Source of the DNA: Sabethes cyaneus
Taxonomy: Eukaryota > Arthropoda > Insecta > Diptera > Culicidae
Direction: 5' to 3'
Length of the DNA: 64,000 bases
NCBI RefSeq assembly: GCF_943734655.1
Contig: NC_071355.1
Span: 28,556,964-28,620,963, forward strand
This document shows positions 22,377 through 34,147 of this stretch, piece after piece. The translations under genes were made by a program, and so were the position numbers. The notes beneath the pieces were generated by a model. It was not told the DNA's origin. It worked only from the letters and a program-made list of their open reading frames with translations, and did not search any database. Numbering within the stretch: position 1 is the stretch's first letter; each line of letters opens with the position of its first letter.

Positions 22377-22589
22377 GTAAGAATTTTTGTTGTTAATTAT
22401 GAAGATTTTTCACATTGCCCTTATGCTGTACTTTTGCTGGGTTCTGATGGTACATTCCAAGCAGATTACTGCCAAGTTCAAGCACATAAAATGCGAAGAA
22501 GAGGAAAAGGTGAATCCTGTGGCTTGTTTGCGGAGGTTTTTTTAACTGCAATTTTTACACAAAAAATACTTTTGTTTTTTCTTCCACAG
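22377..22589 (+). other. Probable eEF1A 5'-leader intron
   Basis: A good donor (gtaaga after 'actgtt') lies at 22377 and a pyrimidine-rich acceptor ('tttttcttccacag') ends at 22589. This would give a leader exon from about 22208 to 22376 and a second starting at 22590, which carries the ATG at 22697. eEF1A genes of insects often have an intron in the 5' UTR. The intron encloses a short signal-peptide-like ORF (22399-22545). Confidence 0.5.
22399..22545 (+). CDS. Small ORF with signal-peptide-like start inside the eEF1A leader intron
   Basis: The ORF has 48 residues. It opens with MKIFHIALMLYFCWVLMVHS, a textbook-looking secretion signal, followed by KQITAKFKHIKCEEEEK. A possible splice donor (gtgaat) at 22510 falls after codon 37 in phase 0. 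The KFKHIKC motif after a signal peptide is reminiscent of the start of the insect DUF1091 family (KFTNIKC), whose later part is not present here. It could be a displaced first exon, a nested intronic gene whose second exon I cannot see, or chance. If the region is intronic, the ORF is removed from eEF1A mRNA. Confidence 0.25.
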   Translation: MKIFHIALMLYFCWVLMVHSKQITAKFKHIKCEEEEKVNPVACLRRFF

Positions 22590-22696
22590 ATTTTCGGGAA
22601 ACCTAGCGAGTGATTTTGTGGAATAGCACCAAGCCGAACCGGATCTCAATTAGTGTCGTTTGTGTTGAGTAAGCAGCAGCGGAAGCAGGTAGCAGA

Positions 22697-25600
22697 ATGG
22701 GCAAGGAAAAGACTCATATTAACATCGTCGTCATCGGACACGTCGATTCCGGCAAGTCCACCACGACCGGTCATCTGATTTACAAGTGCGGCGGTATCGA
22801 CAAGCGTACCATCGAGAAGTTCGAGAAGGAAGCTCAGGAAATGGGTAAAGGCTCGTTCAAGTACGCTTGGGTTTTGGACAAGCTGAAGGCCGAACGTGAG
22901 CGTGGTATTACCATTGATATCGCCCTGTGGAAGTTCGAAACTGCTAAATACTACGTCACCATCATTGACGCCCCCGGACATCGTGATTTCATCAAGAACA
23001 TGATTACCGGAACATCGCAAGCTGATTGCGCCGTGCTGATCGTTGCCGCCGGTACCGGTGAGTTTGAGGCCGGTATTTCCAAGAACGGACAAACCCGTGA
23101 GCACGCTCTGCTTGCTTTCACCTTGGGTGTCAAGCAGTTGATTGTCGGTGTCAACAAGATGGACTCCACCGAGCCACCGTACCACGAGGCTCGTTACGAG
23201 GAAATCAAGAAGGAAGTTTCGTCGTACATCAAGAAGATCGGTTACAACCCGGCTTCCGTAGCTTTCGTTCCGATTTCCGGATGGCACGGTGATAACATGC
23301 TGGAACCATCGGACAAGATGCCATGGTTCAAGGGATGGGCCGTTGAACGCAAGGAAGGCAAGGCTGAGGGTAAGACCCTGATCGAGGCCCTGGACAACAT
23401 TCTGCCACCGTCGCGTCCTACCGACAAACCACTGCGTCTGCCTCTGCAGGATGTGTACAAAATTGGCGGTATCGGCACAGTCCCGGTCGGTCGTGTTGAA
23501 ACCGGTATCTTGAAGCCAGGTAATTTCCCCCGAAAACTGAATACAAAATTAACAACGATTCTAACGAGATCTCATTGACATACACACACACACAAACAGG
23601 TATGGTGGTCGTTTTCGCTCCGGTTAACATCACCACTGAGGTCAAGTCGGTTGAAATGCACCACGAGGCACTGTCGGAGGCTCTGCCCGGCGACAACGTC
23701 GGCTTCAACGTCAAGAACGTCTCCGTCAAGGAGTTGCGCCGCGGCTATGTCGCTGGCGATTCCAAGGCCAGCCCCCCGAAGGGTGCTGCTGATTTCACCG
23801 CTCAGGTAAGTCCCGTTCTTGTTTTTAGAAAATAGGTAAAAAGTATCAAGTAAAAATGAAGTGTAATTCCTTATTATTGTTGTTGACCGTGGTTCAATGG
23901 AGACGCACTGTTTCTAGTAGGAGAACGAAGTGTCGTCGTACGGTTGTTAGTTTCATTAAAATCACAGAAATATGTTTTTTGTGGTGTTTACTGTTTTCGA
24001 TTTGTTTTGACTTCAAAAATATGCTTTGTGATGTGTGCAAACATCCAAGCAAGTCATTACTGTACTGTATGGAGTCAACAAAGTGGTGCACGTTCACAGT
24101 TTACACGACATTAAATTTGACTGCTCGAATTATCTGAAATGAAAGTTTTCTATAAGTGTAACAATGATCGTGCGCTATCGCATGCAGTGCAGTTTTTATT
24201 GGATTGAACAAGATGATGTTATTATTTTTTTCGTTCAAACTGACTTTTGCTCTGACTCGTAACATACGGACAGCGAGAATCTGTCCAGATTGCTTCACAA
24301 ATAACCTACCGCAATCAATTGTGTCATACTGTACATGGTTATTGTTTTACAACGCCGGTGCTATTTTTATGCTTTCCCACTTCGGCGGTAGAATGGTTCA
24401 AAGGGAAAACTGCCTTGAGCCTAGTATCTTAATGAGATCTACCGGCTCGTGTGTTTTCTAGTATCACATTCTACATTTATTGTAGAGAACACATCAAAAC
24501 ATGAATTTAAGGACGTTTCTAGAACCATTCACTGATAACAATTCGCACTGACCCTTGGACTCTTTGAATGGCAACGGTTTTAAAAATTAAAATTTAACCA
24601 GAACCGGATAATTCTAGGTATAAGAAGTTGGCAAGTAAAAATGTAATCGCACAGATTATTCGATTTTTTTTTCTTCTTTTTCTGTAACTTTGTGATTCAC
24701 CCTAACCGTTAGAAGTTGATTGGAAATTCGCAGCTGGCAGCGGATAGGGTAAGCTCTCCAGTAATGAACATGAAACCCTTGGTTTATCTTGCAAATCATT
24801 CTGGATTTAACATGCAAGTAACTGTTTTTTGAGTAATTTTAATAATACAGAAAATTGTTGCCAGTCCCGATATTATATTAATTTGCCGGAGAAAGCCTAA
24901 ATTCCGGTAAACGTACCCTAAACGCGGTGGCAAAAGAAAATGAAAATAAAAGTCAGTTGCGTCAAACTTCTTATTCTGACTGACTGCTGAAAATAAACTT
25001 GTTGACATGTGAAATTTTCCTTCGCGCTGCACAGTACGAGCAATTTTCAGATGCATTAAAACTGACGGAGTTCCACACAGCCAGCAGGGAAGTTTTAGTT
25101 GGCTTTAGGAATTTTCTCCGAACCTCGCATTTATTCTGGAGATCGTAGCTTTATCCATAGCAGCACCACTGCACTTGCTATGCAGAGCGCATTGCACGAG
25201 TGTTCATATTAAGAAACTTAACTCTTATTAACTTTTAACTTTTCGAAAAAAAAGAAAATTTATCGAAATTGCTTTAAATTGAGGTAATTACATCGAGGTA
25301 TTAGTACTGTACTAATATTTGTTTAGCAGGAGTACGACAAAAAAGGGAAATATTTGGATTTCTATTTCACAAATTTCGATAGTTCCTAATATGATTTCTG
25401 TACTGCGTTAGAATTTCAAAATTTTATACTACTGTGAAGTTAAAAAGATTATTATTCATAACCAAGTAGCTGGAATCTTTGCTCTATTTGCATTACCCTT
25501 TTTTTACACGATTAAGACTGTAAAAACTGTTCAGAAAACACTACAAAATGGCGATGAAAAGATGACTAAAATACGAAGAAAAGCCATGGAAAAGACGGCG

Positions 25601-28600
25601 AATCGACAGCGTAAAGACGACGAAGATGCGAAGAAAAGATGACGAAAAAGTGATGAAAAGATGCCCATTATACTGAAAAATTGACATAGAGACGACAAAA
25701 ATACGTCGGAAATAATATAAAAATGACGGAAAGATGCCAAAAAAAAAAGAAAAGAAAATACAAAGCGTCAAAAAGACAACCAAACATGCAAAACAGACGA
25801 ATATACGACAGAAATGTAACGATGTAAAAAAGAAGAAATGTCAAAATGACAGCAAAACGACGCCAAAATGGCAACAAAAAAGCCGCCAAAAATGTCAAAA
25901 GACGACAAAAAGACTGTAAATAGATGCAATAGAGGCGAACAAACGATAAAAAGACGGTAAAACAGCAACCAGAAATACCGAAAAAGGCTACAAATGACAA
26001 TTAAAAAACGCCAGGAAAAGCCACCAAAACGTCACAAAAAATAACGGCAAATCTCTGAAAAGAGGCAAAAAACGATATAGATCCCAGAAAGGCAGATGTA
26101 AAAAGGAACAAAAAGCGGCTAGCAAAGCAAAACCTTGGGCTTACACGTCTTTTAAAGACTTGACCCTTCTTTATCGATAAACTGTTAGACTACAGGACAA
26201 TTAGAAGGTGGCTACCTTATATGGCATAAAGACATTTGGCATAAATCCATTTGGCATTACGGTCATTTGGCATAATGATCATTTGGCATAATGATTATTT
26301 GGCATAACGACTTTTTGGTATAATTGATAATCTAGCCAGATTTCGTTGTTTAGTGCTTCGATCGCCTCACAAAGAAAGAGTGATCCGTCCTTACTCGCTA
26401 TCGCTCGTTCGGACCCAACTGAAGGAAAGAACTAGAGATCAGTAAACCTAGGAAAACAAATAAACCTAGACAGATGTGATTTCTGCAGGGGGGCTGCCCC
26501 CCGCAGTGGCCGGCGCTTCCGACGGCGGGTCACCAGCGAACACTCGCCGTTGCCTACGGCCTGCTCGCCCTGAATCATCTAGGAAAACGAACATTAGGTC
26601 ATAAAATAAGTTTGAGGAATTATGCCAAATGGCGTTATGCCAAATGGGACTGCTGGGCTCAATAACTGGAACTACGAATCTGTGTCAAGAAGTGCAATTC
26701 TAGGCTGTGACTGTCAATTTTGAGATTAAGCCTGGGTCTGGAACTGAGACTTTGTCAAAAGAAAATTGAAGGTTTTATTAAATTCTTATGATGGTTTTTA
26801 TGACCAAAATTAGGTGGGCTGGGATCAATACGCTGAGAATGGGCCTCTGGGACTGTGACAGGAACTTTGACCTAGGCCTGGGATTGGGATTCTGGGGCTG
26901 AGATTTGCGGACTGCGACTGGAACGGGGATCCTGGGGTAGAAATTCCCTTCACTGAGCTGGTGCTCTGGAACTTAAACTAAGATGCTGGGACTCTAGGTT
27001 GAGACTGAGATCTCGGGACTGGGAATGAGACTCTAAAATTGAACCTCACAGCTGGGGCTGAGACTCTGGAACTAGAACTGGAACTCTGGGACAAAAATAC
27101 TCGGGCTAGGATTAAGACTGGGACTGAGACTCTGGGAGTAGGGCTAGCAATCAGGTACAAATTTTCGGGCTAAAACTGGGACTGGAATTCTAGAACTGAG
27201 ACTTTGTGCTGGAACTGATACTCTAGGCTTGGACAGAGATTCTTGGGCTAGGACTGAAGTTCTGGAAGATACTGGGACTACGACTAGAACTGGGGTCGGC
27301 AGTCTAGAATTGTATCTCAGAGCTAGGACCGGGACTCTGGAACTCTAGAACTGGAACTCTAGAATTAGAACTCTACGACAAGGATTCTCGTGCTAGGACC
27401 GGGACAGAGACTCTGGGAATAGGACTGGGAATCTGGAACAAATTATCTACCTAAAACTGGGACTGGGACTCTAAGACTGACCCTTAAGCTAAAACTGAGA
27501 CTCCGAGCTGGTACTGGTACTCTAGGCTCGGACAAGGATTCTTGGGCTAGGACAGGAACTGTGGGATGCTCGTACTAGGAGTGGGATTCTGGTCTAGAAC
27601 TGGAACAAGGATTCTCGTACTAGGACTAGAATTAGCACTCTGGACTATGAGTGGGACTTTGGGATAGAGATATATGAGCTAGAATAGGACCCGGAGTCTA
27701 GAATTGTATCTCAGAACTGGGACTGCGACTCTGCAATTATAATTGAAACTATGGGACAAGGATTCTCGGGCTAGGGCTGAGACTGGGACAGAGACTCTGG
27801 GAATAGGACTGGGATGGGAATCTGGAACAAACTCTCGAGCTAGAAGTGAGACTGAGACTATAAAATAGAGACGCTGAGTTGGTACTGGTACTCTGGGCTG
27901 AAGCTGGAAATCTGTGACTGGGACTCTAAGCTTAAAGTGGGAATCTGGGGCTGGGAGTTTCCTACTAGGGTTTGAACTCAGGTACTGAGTGCGTGCGACT
28001 CTAGGACAGAGATTCCCGTGCTAGAACTGGGACTGGGACTCTAGAATTGAATTTCAACTATAGAACCAAGACTTTGGTACAAGGATTCTAGAGCTATAAT
28101 TGGGATCGAGACTGAAATTCTAGGAATCTGAAACAGAGCTTCTCGGACAAGAACTAAAACTCTACTGGTAGATCAAATAGATCAAAAGAATAGTCGGAGT
28201 GGTCCTAATCTTCCGACAAACTGGAACTGGAACTGTAAAACTAGGACTGGGACTCTGAAACAAAATTTCTGGCTTGAACTGAGACTGGGACTGTAGGACT
28301 GAGGCTGGAACTGAGACTCTGAGCTGGGATTGGTACTCTGAACTGGGACAAGAATTTTTGGGGCCAAGAATGGAACTGTGAAACAGGGATGCTCGAACTA
28401 GGAGTAGGATTCTGGGCAAGAGTTGGGACATGAACTCTCGAACTAGGACTAGGACTTTGGGACTATGAGTGGGACTCTGGGACAGAGATTTATGTGCTAG
28501 TACTGGAACCGGGAGTCTAGAATTGAATCTCAGAGCTGGCACTGAGACTCTGAGACTAAAACTGGAACTGGAACAGGGATTTTCGGGCTATAACTGAGAG

Positions 28601-31600
28601 TCCCAGTCTCGGACTTTGAGCTGGAAGTGAGACTCTGAGCTGAGACTGGTACTATGGGCTGAGACAGGGATTCTGAGTTAGAGCTGGGACAGAGATTCTT
28701 GAACTAAGACTAGGGATAGGACTCTGGGACTATGAGTGGGACTCTATAAGAGAGTTTCCCAGGCTAGAACTGGAACTGTAGGTCTGAATTTTTGTATATC
28801 AGAGCTGGGACCGGGACTCTGGAACTAATCTGAATGTCGAAAACGTGATGACAACCTGGCGAAAAGGCCATTGGAAAAGGACGGAAGATGATAAAAAAGC
28901 GATCAATAAAAAACGCCATAAAAGATGATAAAAAATGACAACAAATGGCTAAAAAAAGACAACGAAACTATTTAAAGATGGCGAAAATACGATGAAAAGA
29001 CGTTAAAACAGTGAAAAAATAACAAAAAAAAAACACAAAAAGTGACAAACAGAGAGCTGTGAAAAAGACAACGAAAAGGCGTCGAAAAGACAACAATAAC
29101 ATGACAAAAAGAAGCCGAAACAGCGACAAAACGACAATGAAAACTTAGACTCGGCAAAAAAACGATTGAAAGTGTCAAAAAGGCGTCGAAACCAAAATGA
29201 CGATTGAAACGGAAAAATCCGACGCAAAAAGCGACAAAAAATGGCAAAAGCTGACGTCAAAAAAAGACGAACAAAGGACGAAAATACGTCGAAATAATGA
29301 CAAAAAAACCCTGAAAAGCCGATCGAATAAGACTACAAAAAGATATCAAAAAGACGGAGAAAAGGTATCGAAAAGGCAGCTGAAATAAGCTGACGAAAAG
29401 GCGACGAAGGTGCCTCGAAAAGATGATGGAAAAATGACAAAAAGTGATGACGAGCAGGCGAAAACACGATGAAAGACAACAAAAATACAATCAAACGAGG
29501 CTGAAAAAAACGTCAGTGCAACAACAAAAAATGCCAAAAGAGACAATAAAAAACCACGAAATGTCTATAAATAAATGCAAATAATCTGGGAATCTGGGAC
29601 AGAGATTCGCGAGCTGGTACTGGGACTCTATTTAGAATTGACTGATAGAATCTCAGAGATGGCACCGAGACTCTTGGACAAGGATTCTGTAGCTAGGCCT
29701 GGGGTTGGGACTGAGATTCTGGCAATCTGAAACAGAGCTTCTCGGACAAGAACTAAAACTCTACTGGTAGATTAAATAGATCAAAATAATGATCGGAGTG
29801 GTCCTAATGTTCCGACAAACTGGAACTCTAAAACTGGGACTGGGACTCTGAAATAAATTTTCTGGCTTGAACTGGAACTGGGACTGTAGGAGTGAGACTT
29901 TGAGCTGGAACTGAAACTCTGAGCTGGGGCAGTAATTCATGGGCTAGGACTGGAACTGTGGAACAGAGTTGCTCGGACTAGGAGCGGGATTCTGAGTTAG
30001 TACTGGGACAGGGATTTTCGAACTAGGTCTAGGACTCTGGGACTACGAGTCTATGAGAGAGATTCCCGGGCTTGAGCTGGAATCGAGACTCCGAGACTCC
30101 GAAACTATGACTGGAACTCTGGGACTAGGATTTTCGGACTAGGACTGGGGCTGGGATAGAGACTCTGGCAGCAGCACTGAAAACCTGGGACAAATTCTCG
30201 AGCTAGAACTGAGACTCTAAAACAGAGACGCTGAGCTGCAACTGGGAATCTAGTATGGGAACTTCGGTACTATGAGTCTATGAGGACTCTAGAATTGAAT
30301 CTCAGAGGTGGGACCGAGACTCTTGGACTAGGATTCTGTAGCTAGAAATGGGATTGGGACTGAGATTCTGGGAATCTGAAACAGAGCTTCTCGGACAAAA
30401 ACAGGAACCCTACCACAATAGATCAAAATAATGGTCGTAGTGGTCCTAATCTTTGGACAAACTGAAATATTGTCTTAGTCTTAAAGACTAAGACTAGACA
30501 TCTGGGATAAAGACTTTCGGATCAGGACTAAGGCGTCGGGACTATTTATGGGACTTTGAAACAAAGATTCGCCGGCTAAAACTGAGACTGAAACTGTAGG
30601 ATTAAATCTCAGATTTGGGGCTGGGATACTGGGATTGGAATTCGAACTCTGGGACAAGGATTTTCGGGCTAGGACTGGGACTGGGACTCGGGAGCAGGAC
30701 TAGGATTGGAACTCTAGAACAGGGTTGCTCGAAAAAAGGGCTGGAACTCTGAGACTAGGACTAGGACTCTAGAACTATGAGTGGAACTCTGGCACAGAGA
30801 TTCGCAGACTAGAACTGGGACTTTGGGCTATGATACTCCCGGCTGGAAATCTTGGATTGGGACTCTGGAATACGAATTCTTGGACTAGCAATCGAACTCT
30901 GGAACAGGGATGCTCAAACAAGGACTAGAACTCTGGGATTGAGCTAGAACTAAGAATCTGGGACAGGGACTCTTGGACTAGGACTTGGACTGGGATTGAG
31001 GGATTCTCGGACAAGAATTCGGACTTTGGAATAAATTCTCAAGCTAGAACTGAGACTCCGAGCTGGTACTCAGGGCTGAAACTGGGACTGAAACTGGGAT
31101 GCTCGGAAAAGGACTGAAATCTGGAACAAATTACCAGGATAGAACTGAGTATCAGGTATCAGCATCTTTGGCTCTAGCAGCACGTTCCTCACAGTGATGT
31201 GGAAGATTGTGCCCCTAGAACTGGGACTGGGCCTCTAAGACTAAGACTCTGAGCTGGCCCTGGTGCCAGGTAGCCAATAAGCATTACCAATGCCATTCAA
31301 ATGCAAGACAATAAACATTTAAGTCAACTTAAACGCTGCTCAAAAACTACTATGGCACAATATACGACTACTTTACTGCTAACCCTCTAATAGTGCTGAC
31401 AATGCTTATTTGCGGCTGATTATTACCGACAAAAGGAGTTTAGATAAAATTTTGGATGCCGATTTAATGCAGTTAGGCAGTCAAAAGGCTAATAAACAGC
31501 AACATGCAGTACAGAAGGCCGGATATGCTAATAAGCGGCTGATTTACTGCTTATATTAATGCTTATTGGTTACCTGGGGGACTAAGACTCTGGAACTAGA

Positions 31601-34147
31601 ACAGAAACTCTAGAACAGGGACACTAAGCCTATGACTTGGACTGGAACACTGGAATTCTGGAATGGTACTGAAACACTAAGCCAATGAAAACGGCAAAAT
31701 CAAACAGAGGACGAAAATAGGTCGAAATAATGGCAAGAAGACCCTGAAAAACCGACAGAAATATGGAAAAAATAAGACAACAAAGAGATGTCAAAAGACG
31801 AAAAAAAGGTATCGAAAAGGCAGCTGAAATAAACTGACGAAAAAGAGGCGAAAAGACGATAGAAAAATAACAAAAAAGTGCTGACGAGCGAACGAAAAGA
31901 CGATGAAAGACGGCAAAAATACAATCAAAAGAGGCCAAAAACACGTCAGCAGCAAAAAATGCAAAACAAAAAGATAGTTAAAAACGACAAAGAACTCTAC
32001 CACAATTGATGATAATAATGGTCGTAGTGGTCCCAATGTTTCGACAACCTGAAACTTTGAAATTTTAGGACTAACTTGGACTTGGACGACGGGCCTGTTT
32101 GTAGGACTTTGGAACAAAGATTTGCCGGTTAAAACTGGGACAGAAACTCTAGGATTAAATCACAGATTTAGGGATGGGATATTGGGACTGGAACTGTAAC
32201 TCTAAGACAAGGATTCTTGGGTTTGGACTGGGACTGGAATTCAGGTGTAGATATTTCCAGACTAGGATTGGAACTTTGGAACAAGGTTTGTGCGAAAATA
32301 GACTGGAACTCTGGGGCTAGGACTATGAGTCTAGGACTATGAGTGGGACTCGGGGACAGAGATTCGCAGACTAGAACTGGGACTTGCTTTGATACTCTGG
32401 GCTGGAAATCTTGGATTGGGACTCTGACATAGGAACTCTTGCGCTAGCAATCGAACTCTGGAATAGGGATGCTCGGACAAGGACTGGAACACTAGGACAA
32501 AGATTTTAGGACTAGGACTTGGACTGAAACTCTGGGAATAGAACTGCGAATCTGAAACAGGGATTTTCGGACAATAACTAGAACTTTGGAGCTAGAAGTG
32601 ATACTTTGGGCTGGGACTGGCACTCTGGAAAAGGGATTCTTCGGCCAGGAAACTCTGGAACAGGGTTGCTCGAGAAAAGACTGGAACTCTGAGACTAGGA
32701 CTGAGCCTCTGGGATAGGGATTCTCTGACTAGAACTCGGACCTTAGGACTATGAGTGAGACTCTGGGACAGACATTCCGGGGCTACAGCTGGGAGAATTA
32801 TCCTAGAATTAAATCCAAGAACAGAACTTATAACTCTGGGACTAGAACTGGTACTCTGGAATAAGGATTCTCGGGCTAGAGCGGGAACTGAGACTCTGAG
32901 AATAGGACTGGGAATCTGGAACGGATTCCCAGGCTAGACCTGGGATTGTAACTCTAAGACTGAGACTCTAAGCTGGGATTGGGACTCTGGAACTAAAACT
33001 CAGTCTGCGACTGAGACTGTGGGACTGAGACGCTGAGTTGGGACTGGTAATCTGGGCTGAAACTGGAACTCTAGTACAGACGGTCTTAAACTAGGAGTGG
33101 AACTCTGAAGCAGTGATGCTCGGACAACGACTGGAACCGTGGGACTAGGACTGGGACTCTGGGCTAAAACTGGGAATCTGGAACAGAGATATTCTATCCA
33201 TGCCTTGGACTCCGGGACTATCAGTTGGATTCTGGAATTCTGGAATCAGCAGGATTCCTGGGCTAGAACTGGGATTCTAGAATTAAATCTCAGAGTTGAG
33301 AGCGGGACTCCGGAACAAGGATTTCCGGGCAAGGACAGAGATTGGGACTGAGATTGTGATAATCTGGAATAGGAATTCTCGGACAAGCACTGAAACTCTG
33401 AAGGAGGACTGGGGCTCCGGCCCAAACTCTCGAAATAGAGCTGGGAATCTGAAACTGGGATTGTACTGAGATTCTGTGGCTGGAACTTACACTTTGGGAT
33501 TGAGATTGGAATTCTAACCTGGGATTGGGATTTTGGGAAGGGACTGAGACTGGGGGGCTGCTTATTTCCCAGATTTTATCTATGTATCAGAAAAGTAAGC
33601 TTGAACGGAAGTTGACATAAACTTCTTAACTCTGAATTTTTGAAGTAAAGTAAAAAATCAGTTTTCCGGGAAAAATAAAAGTGAAAAACAAGTGTAACAA
33701 TCTCACGTTTTGCATGCATTTCAACGTCTTCCTGCCTCAAGCAATACTAACTGCTTCTGTTTTTTTTTTCTTTTCACCGTTTTCCAGGTCATTGTCCTGA
33801 ATCACCCGGGCCAGATTGCCAACGGGTACACCCCGGTGCTGGATTGCCACACCGCTCACATCGCGTGCAAGTTCGCCGAAATCAAGGAGAAGTGCGACCG
33901 TCGTTCCGGCAAGGTCACCGAGGAGAATCCCAAATCGATCAAGTCCGGCGATGCGGCCATCGTCAATCTGGTGCCAAGCAAGCCGCTGTGCGTCGAAAGT
34001 TTCCAGGAGTTCCCACCGCTGGGACGTTTCGCCGTGCGCGATATGCGTCAAACCGTCGCCGTCGGTGTCATTAAATCGGTCAACTTTAAAGAGGCTACCG
34101 GTGGTAAAGTAACCAAAGCCGCCGAGAAGGCCCAAAAGAAGAAATAA
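22697..34147 (+). CDS. eEF1A: Elongation factor 1-alpha (three coding exons)
   Basis: GTPase that carries aminoacyl-tRNA to the ribosomal A site in the cytosol. Coding exons are 22697-23519, 23600-23805 and 33788-34147, joined in phases 1 and 0 at GT/AG sites, giving 462 residues, the normal length for insects. The GTP-binding motifs are intact: GHVDSGKST (residues 14-22), DAPGH (91-95), NKMD (153-156) and SGW (about 194-196). Domain 2 follows and spans the exon 1/2 junction (…ILKPG|MVVVF…). Exon 3 runs from VIVLNHPGQ to the basic tail KAAEKAQKKK. The ATG context is 'agcagaATGG'. Codon use is strongly biased to C/G-ending codons in exons, unlike the surrounding DNA, as expected for a highly expressed gene. 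Intron 1 is 80 bp; intron 2 is almost 10 kb and mostly repeat. Insects can have more than one eEF1A gene; which paralogue this is cannot be told. Confidence 0.97.
25540..26125. repeat. Degenerate GACGAAAA/AAAAGACG low-complexity block 1
   Basis: Irregular units such as 'gacgaaaa', 'aaaaagacg' and 'gccaaaaa' follow each other with no fixed period. The plus strand is A/G-rich and almost free of T. Long minus-strand open frames here are rich in Phe, Leu and Ser and are artefacts of the composition. Confidence 0.8.
26216..26650. mobile_element. Element with inverted arrays of 'atttggcataa' around a GC-rich core
   Basis: On the left, 26222-26325 carries about seven direct copies of 'atttggcataa' spaced 15-17 bases apart. 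On the right, 26617-26648 carries two inverted copies ('ttatgccaaat') about 15 bases apart. The core at 26480-26575 is much more GC-rich than its surroundings and includes a strong hairpin (six G, three-base loop, six C) at about 26489-26503. No coding capacity is seen. The inverted terminal arrays suggest a non-autonomous DNA transposon of unknown family. Confidence 0.55.
26690..28830. repeat. Degenerate GGACTGGGACTCTGG satellite, block 1
   Basis: Units such as 'gggactgggactctgg', 'ctaggactgg' and 'acaaggattctcgggct' recur in varying order. The variation is large, so this is an old minisatellite or a mixture of short modules. A composite module at about 28100-28235 recurs at 29700 and 30355. 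Confidence 0.85.
28835..29585. repeat. Degenerate GACGAAAA low-complexity block 2
   Basis: Same composition as 25540-26125: 'gacaacgaaa', 'gtcgaaaaga' and 'gatgaaaaga' units with few T. Long minus-strand open frames here are compositional artefacts. Confidence 0.8.
29585..31190. repeat. Degenerate GGACTGGGACTCTGG satellite, block 2
   Basis: Same unit types as block 1. Near 29700-29830 and 30355-30475 it contains the composite module also found at 28100 ('aatctgaaacagagcttctc', then 'agatcaaaataatgg', then 'gtggtcctaat'). Confidence 0.85.
31266..31577. mobile_element. TIR element 'ccaggtagccaataagcatta' in eEF1A intron 2
   Basis: The left end 'ccaggtagccaataagcatt' and the right end 'aatgcttattggttacctgg' are inverted repeats with one mismatch in 20 bases. 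The 312-bp AT-rich interior lacks any coding frame and contains 'gctaataagcggctgattta'-type internal motifs. It interrupts the GGACTGG-type repeat, which resumes on the other side, showing an insertion younger than that repeat. Confidence 0.75.
31680..31995. repeat. Degenerate GACGAAAA low-complexity block 3
   Basis: Same composition as blocks 1 and 2, with several phrases close to 29240-29530 (for example 'aaggtatcgaaaaggcagct'), which points to duplication between the blocks. Confidence 0.8.
31996..33560. repeat. Degenerate GGACTGGGACTCTGG satellite, block 3
   Basis: The same modules as blocks 1 and 2 continue up to about 230 bases before exon 3 of eEF1A. The start of this block carries a fourth copy of the 'ataataatggtcgtagtggt' module (about 32008-32028). 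Confidence 0.85.

Larger units (their letters stand above)
23806..33787 (+). other. eEF1A intron 2 (9,982 bp), repeat-rich
   Basis: The donor is CAG|gtaagt and the acceptor tttccag|GTC, both in the correct phase. 23806-25530 is AT-rich DNA without recognised repeats or genes. From about 25540 to 33560 the intron is mainly alternating blocks of two degenerate low-complexity repeats (GACGAAAA type and GGACTGGGACTCTGG type), interrupted at 26216-26650 and 31266-31577. The last ~220 bases before the acceptor are ordinary AT-rich sequence. Confidence 0.9.

Noticed and set aside
22646..23287. 213-codon frame antisense to eEF1A exon 1
   Set aside because: Mirror of a strongly codon-biased exon; such antisense frames are common over eEF1A.
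25531..26000. Minus-strand frames over the GACGAAAA blocks (also 28972-29546 and 31630-32117)
   Set aside because: Stops are rare only because T is nearly absent on the plus strand; Phe/Leu/Ser-rich products without motifs.
26222..26325. Regularly spaced short repeats resembling a CRISPR array
   Set aside because: Repeats are 11 bp with 4-6 bp spacing, in a eukaryotic intron, with inverted copies at the other end; they fit transposon ends.
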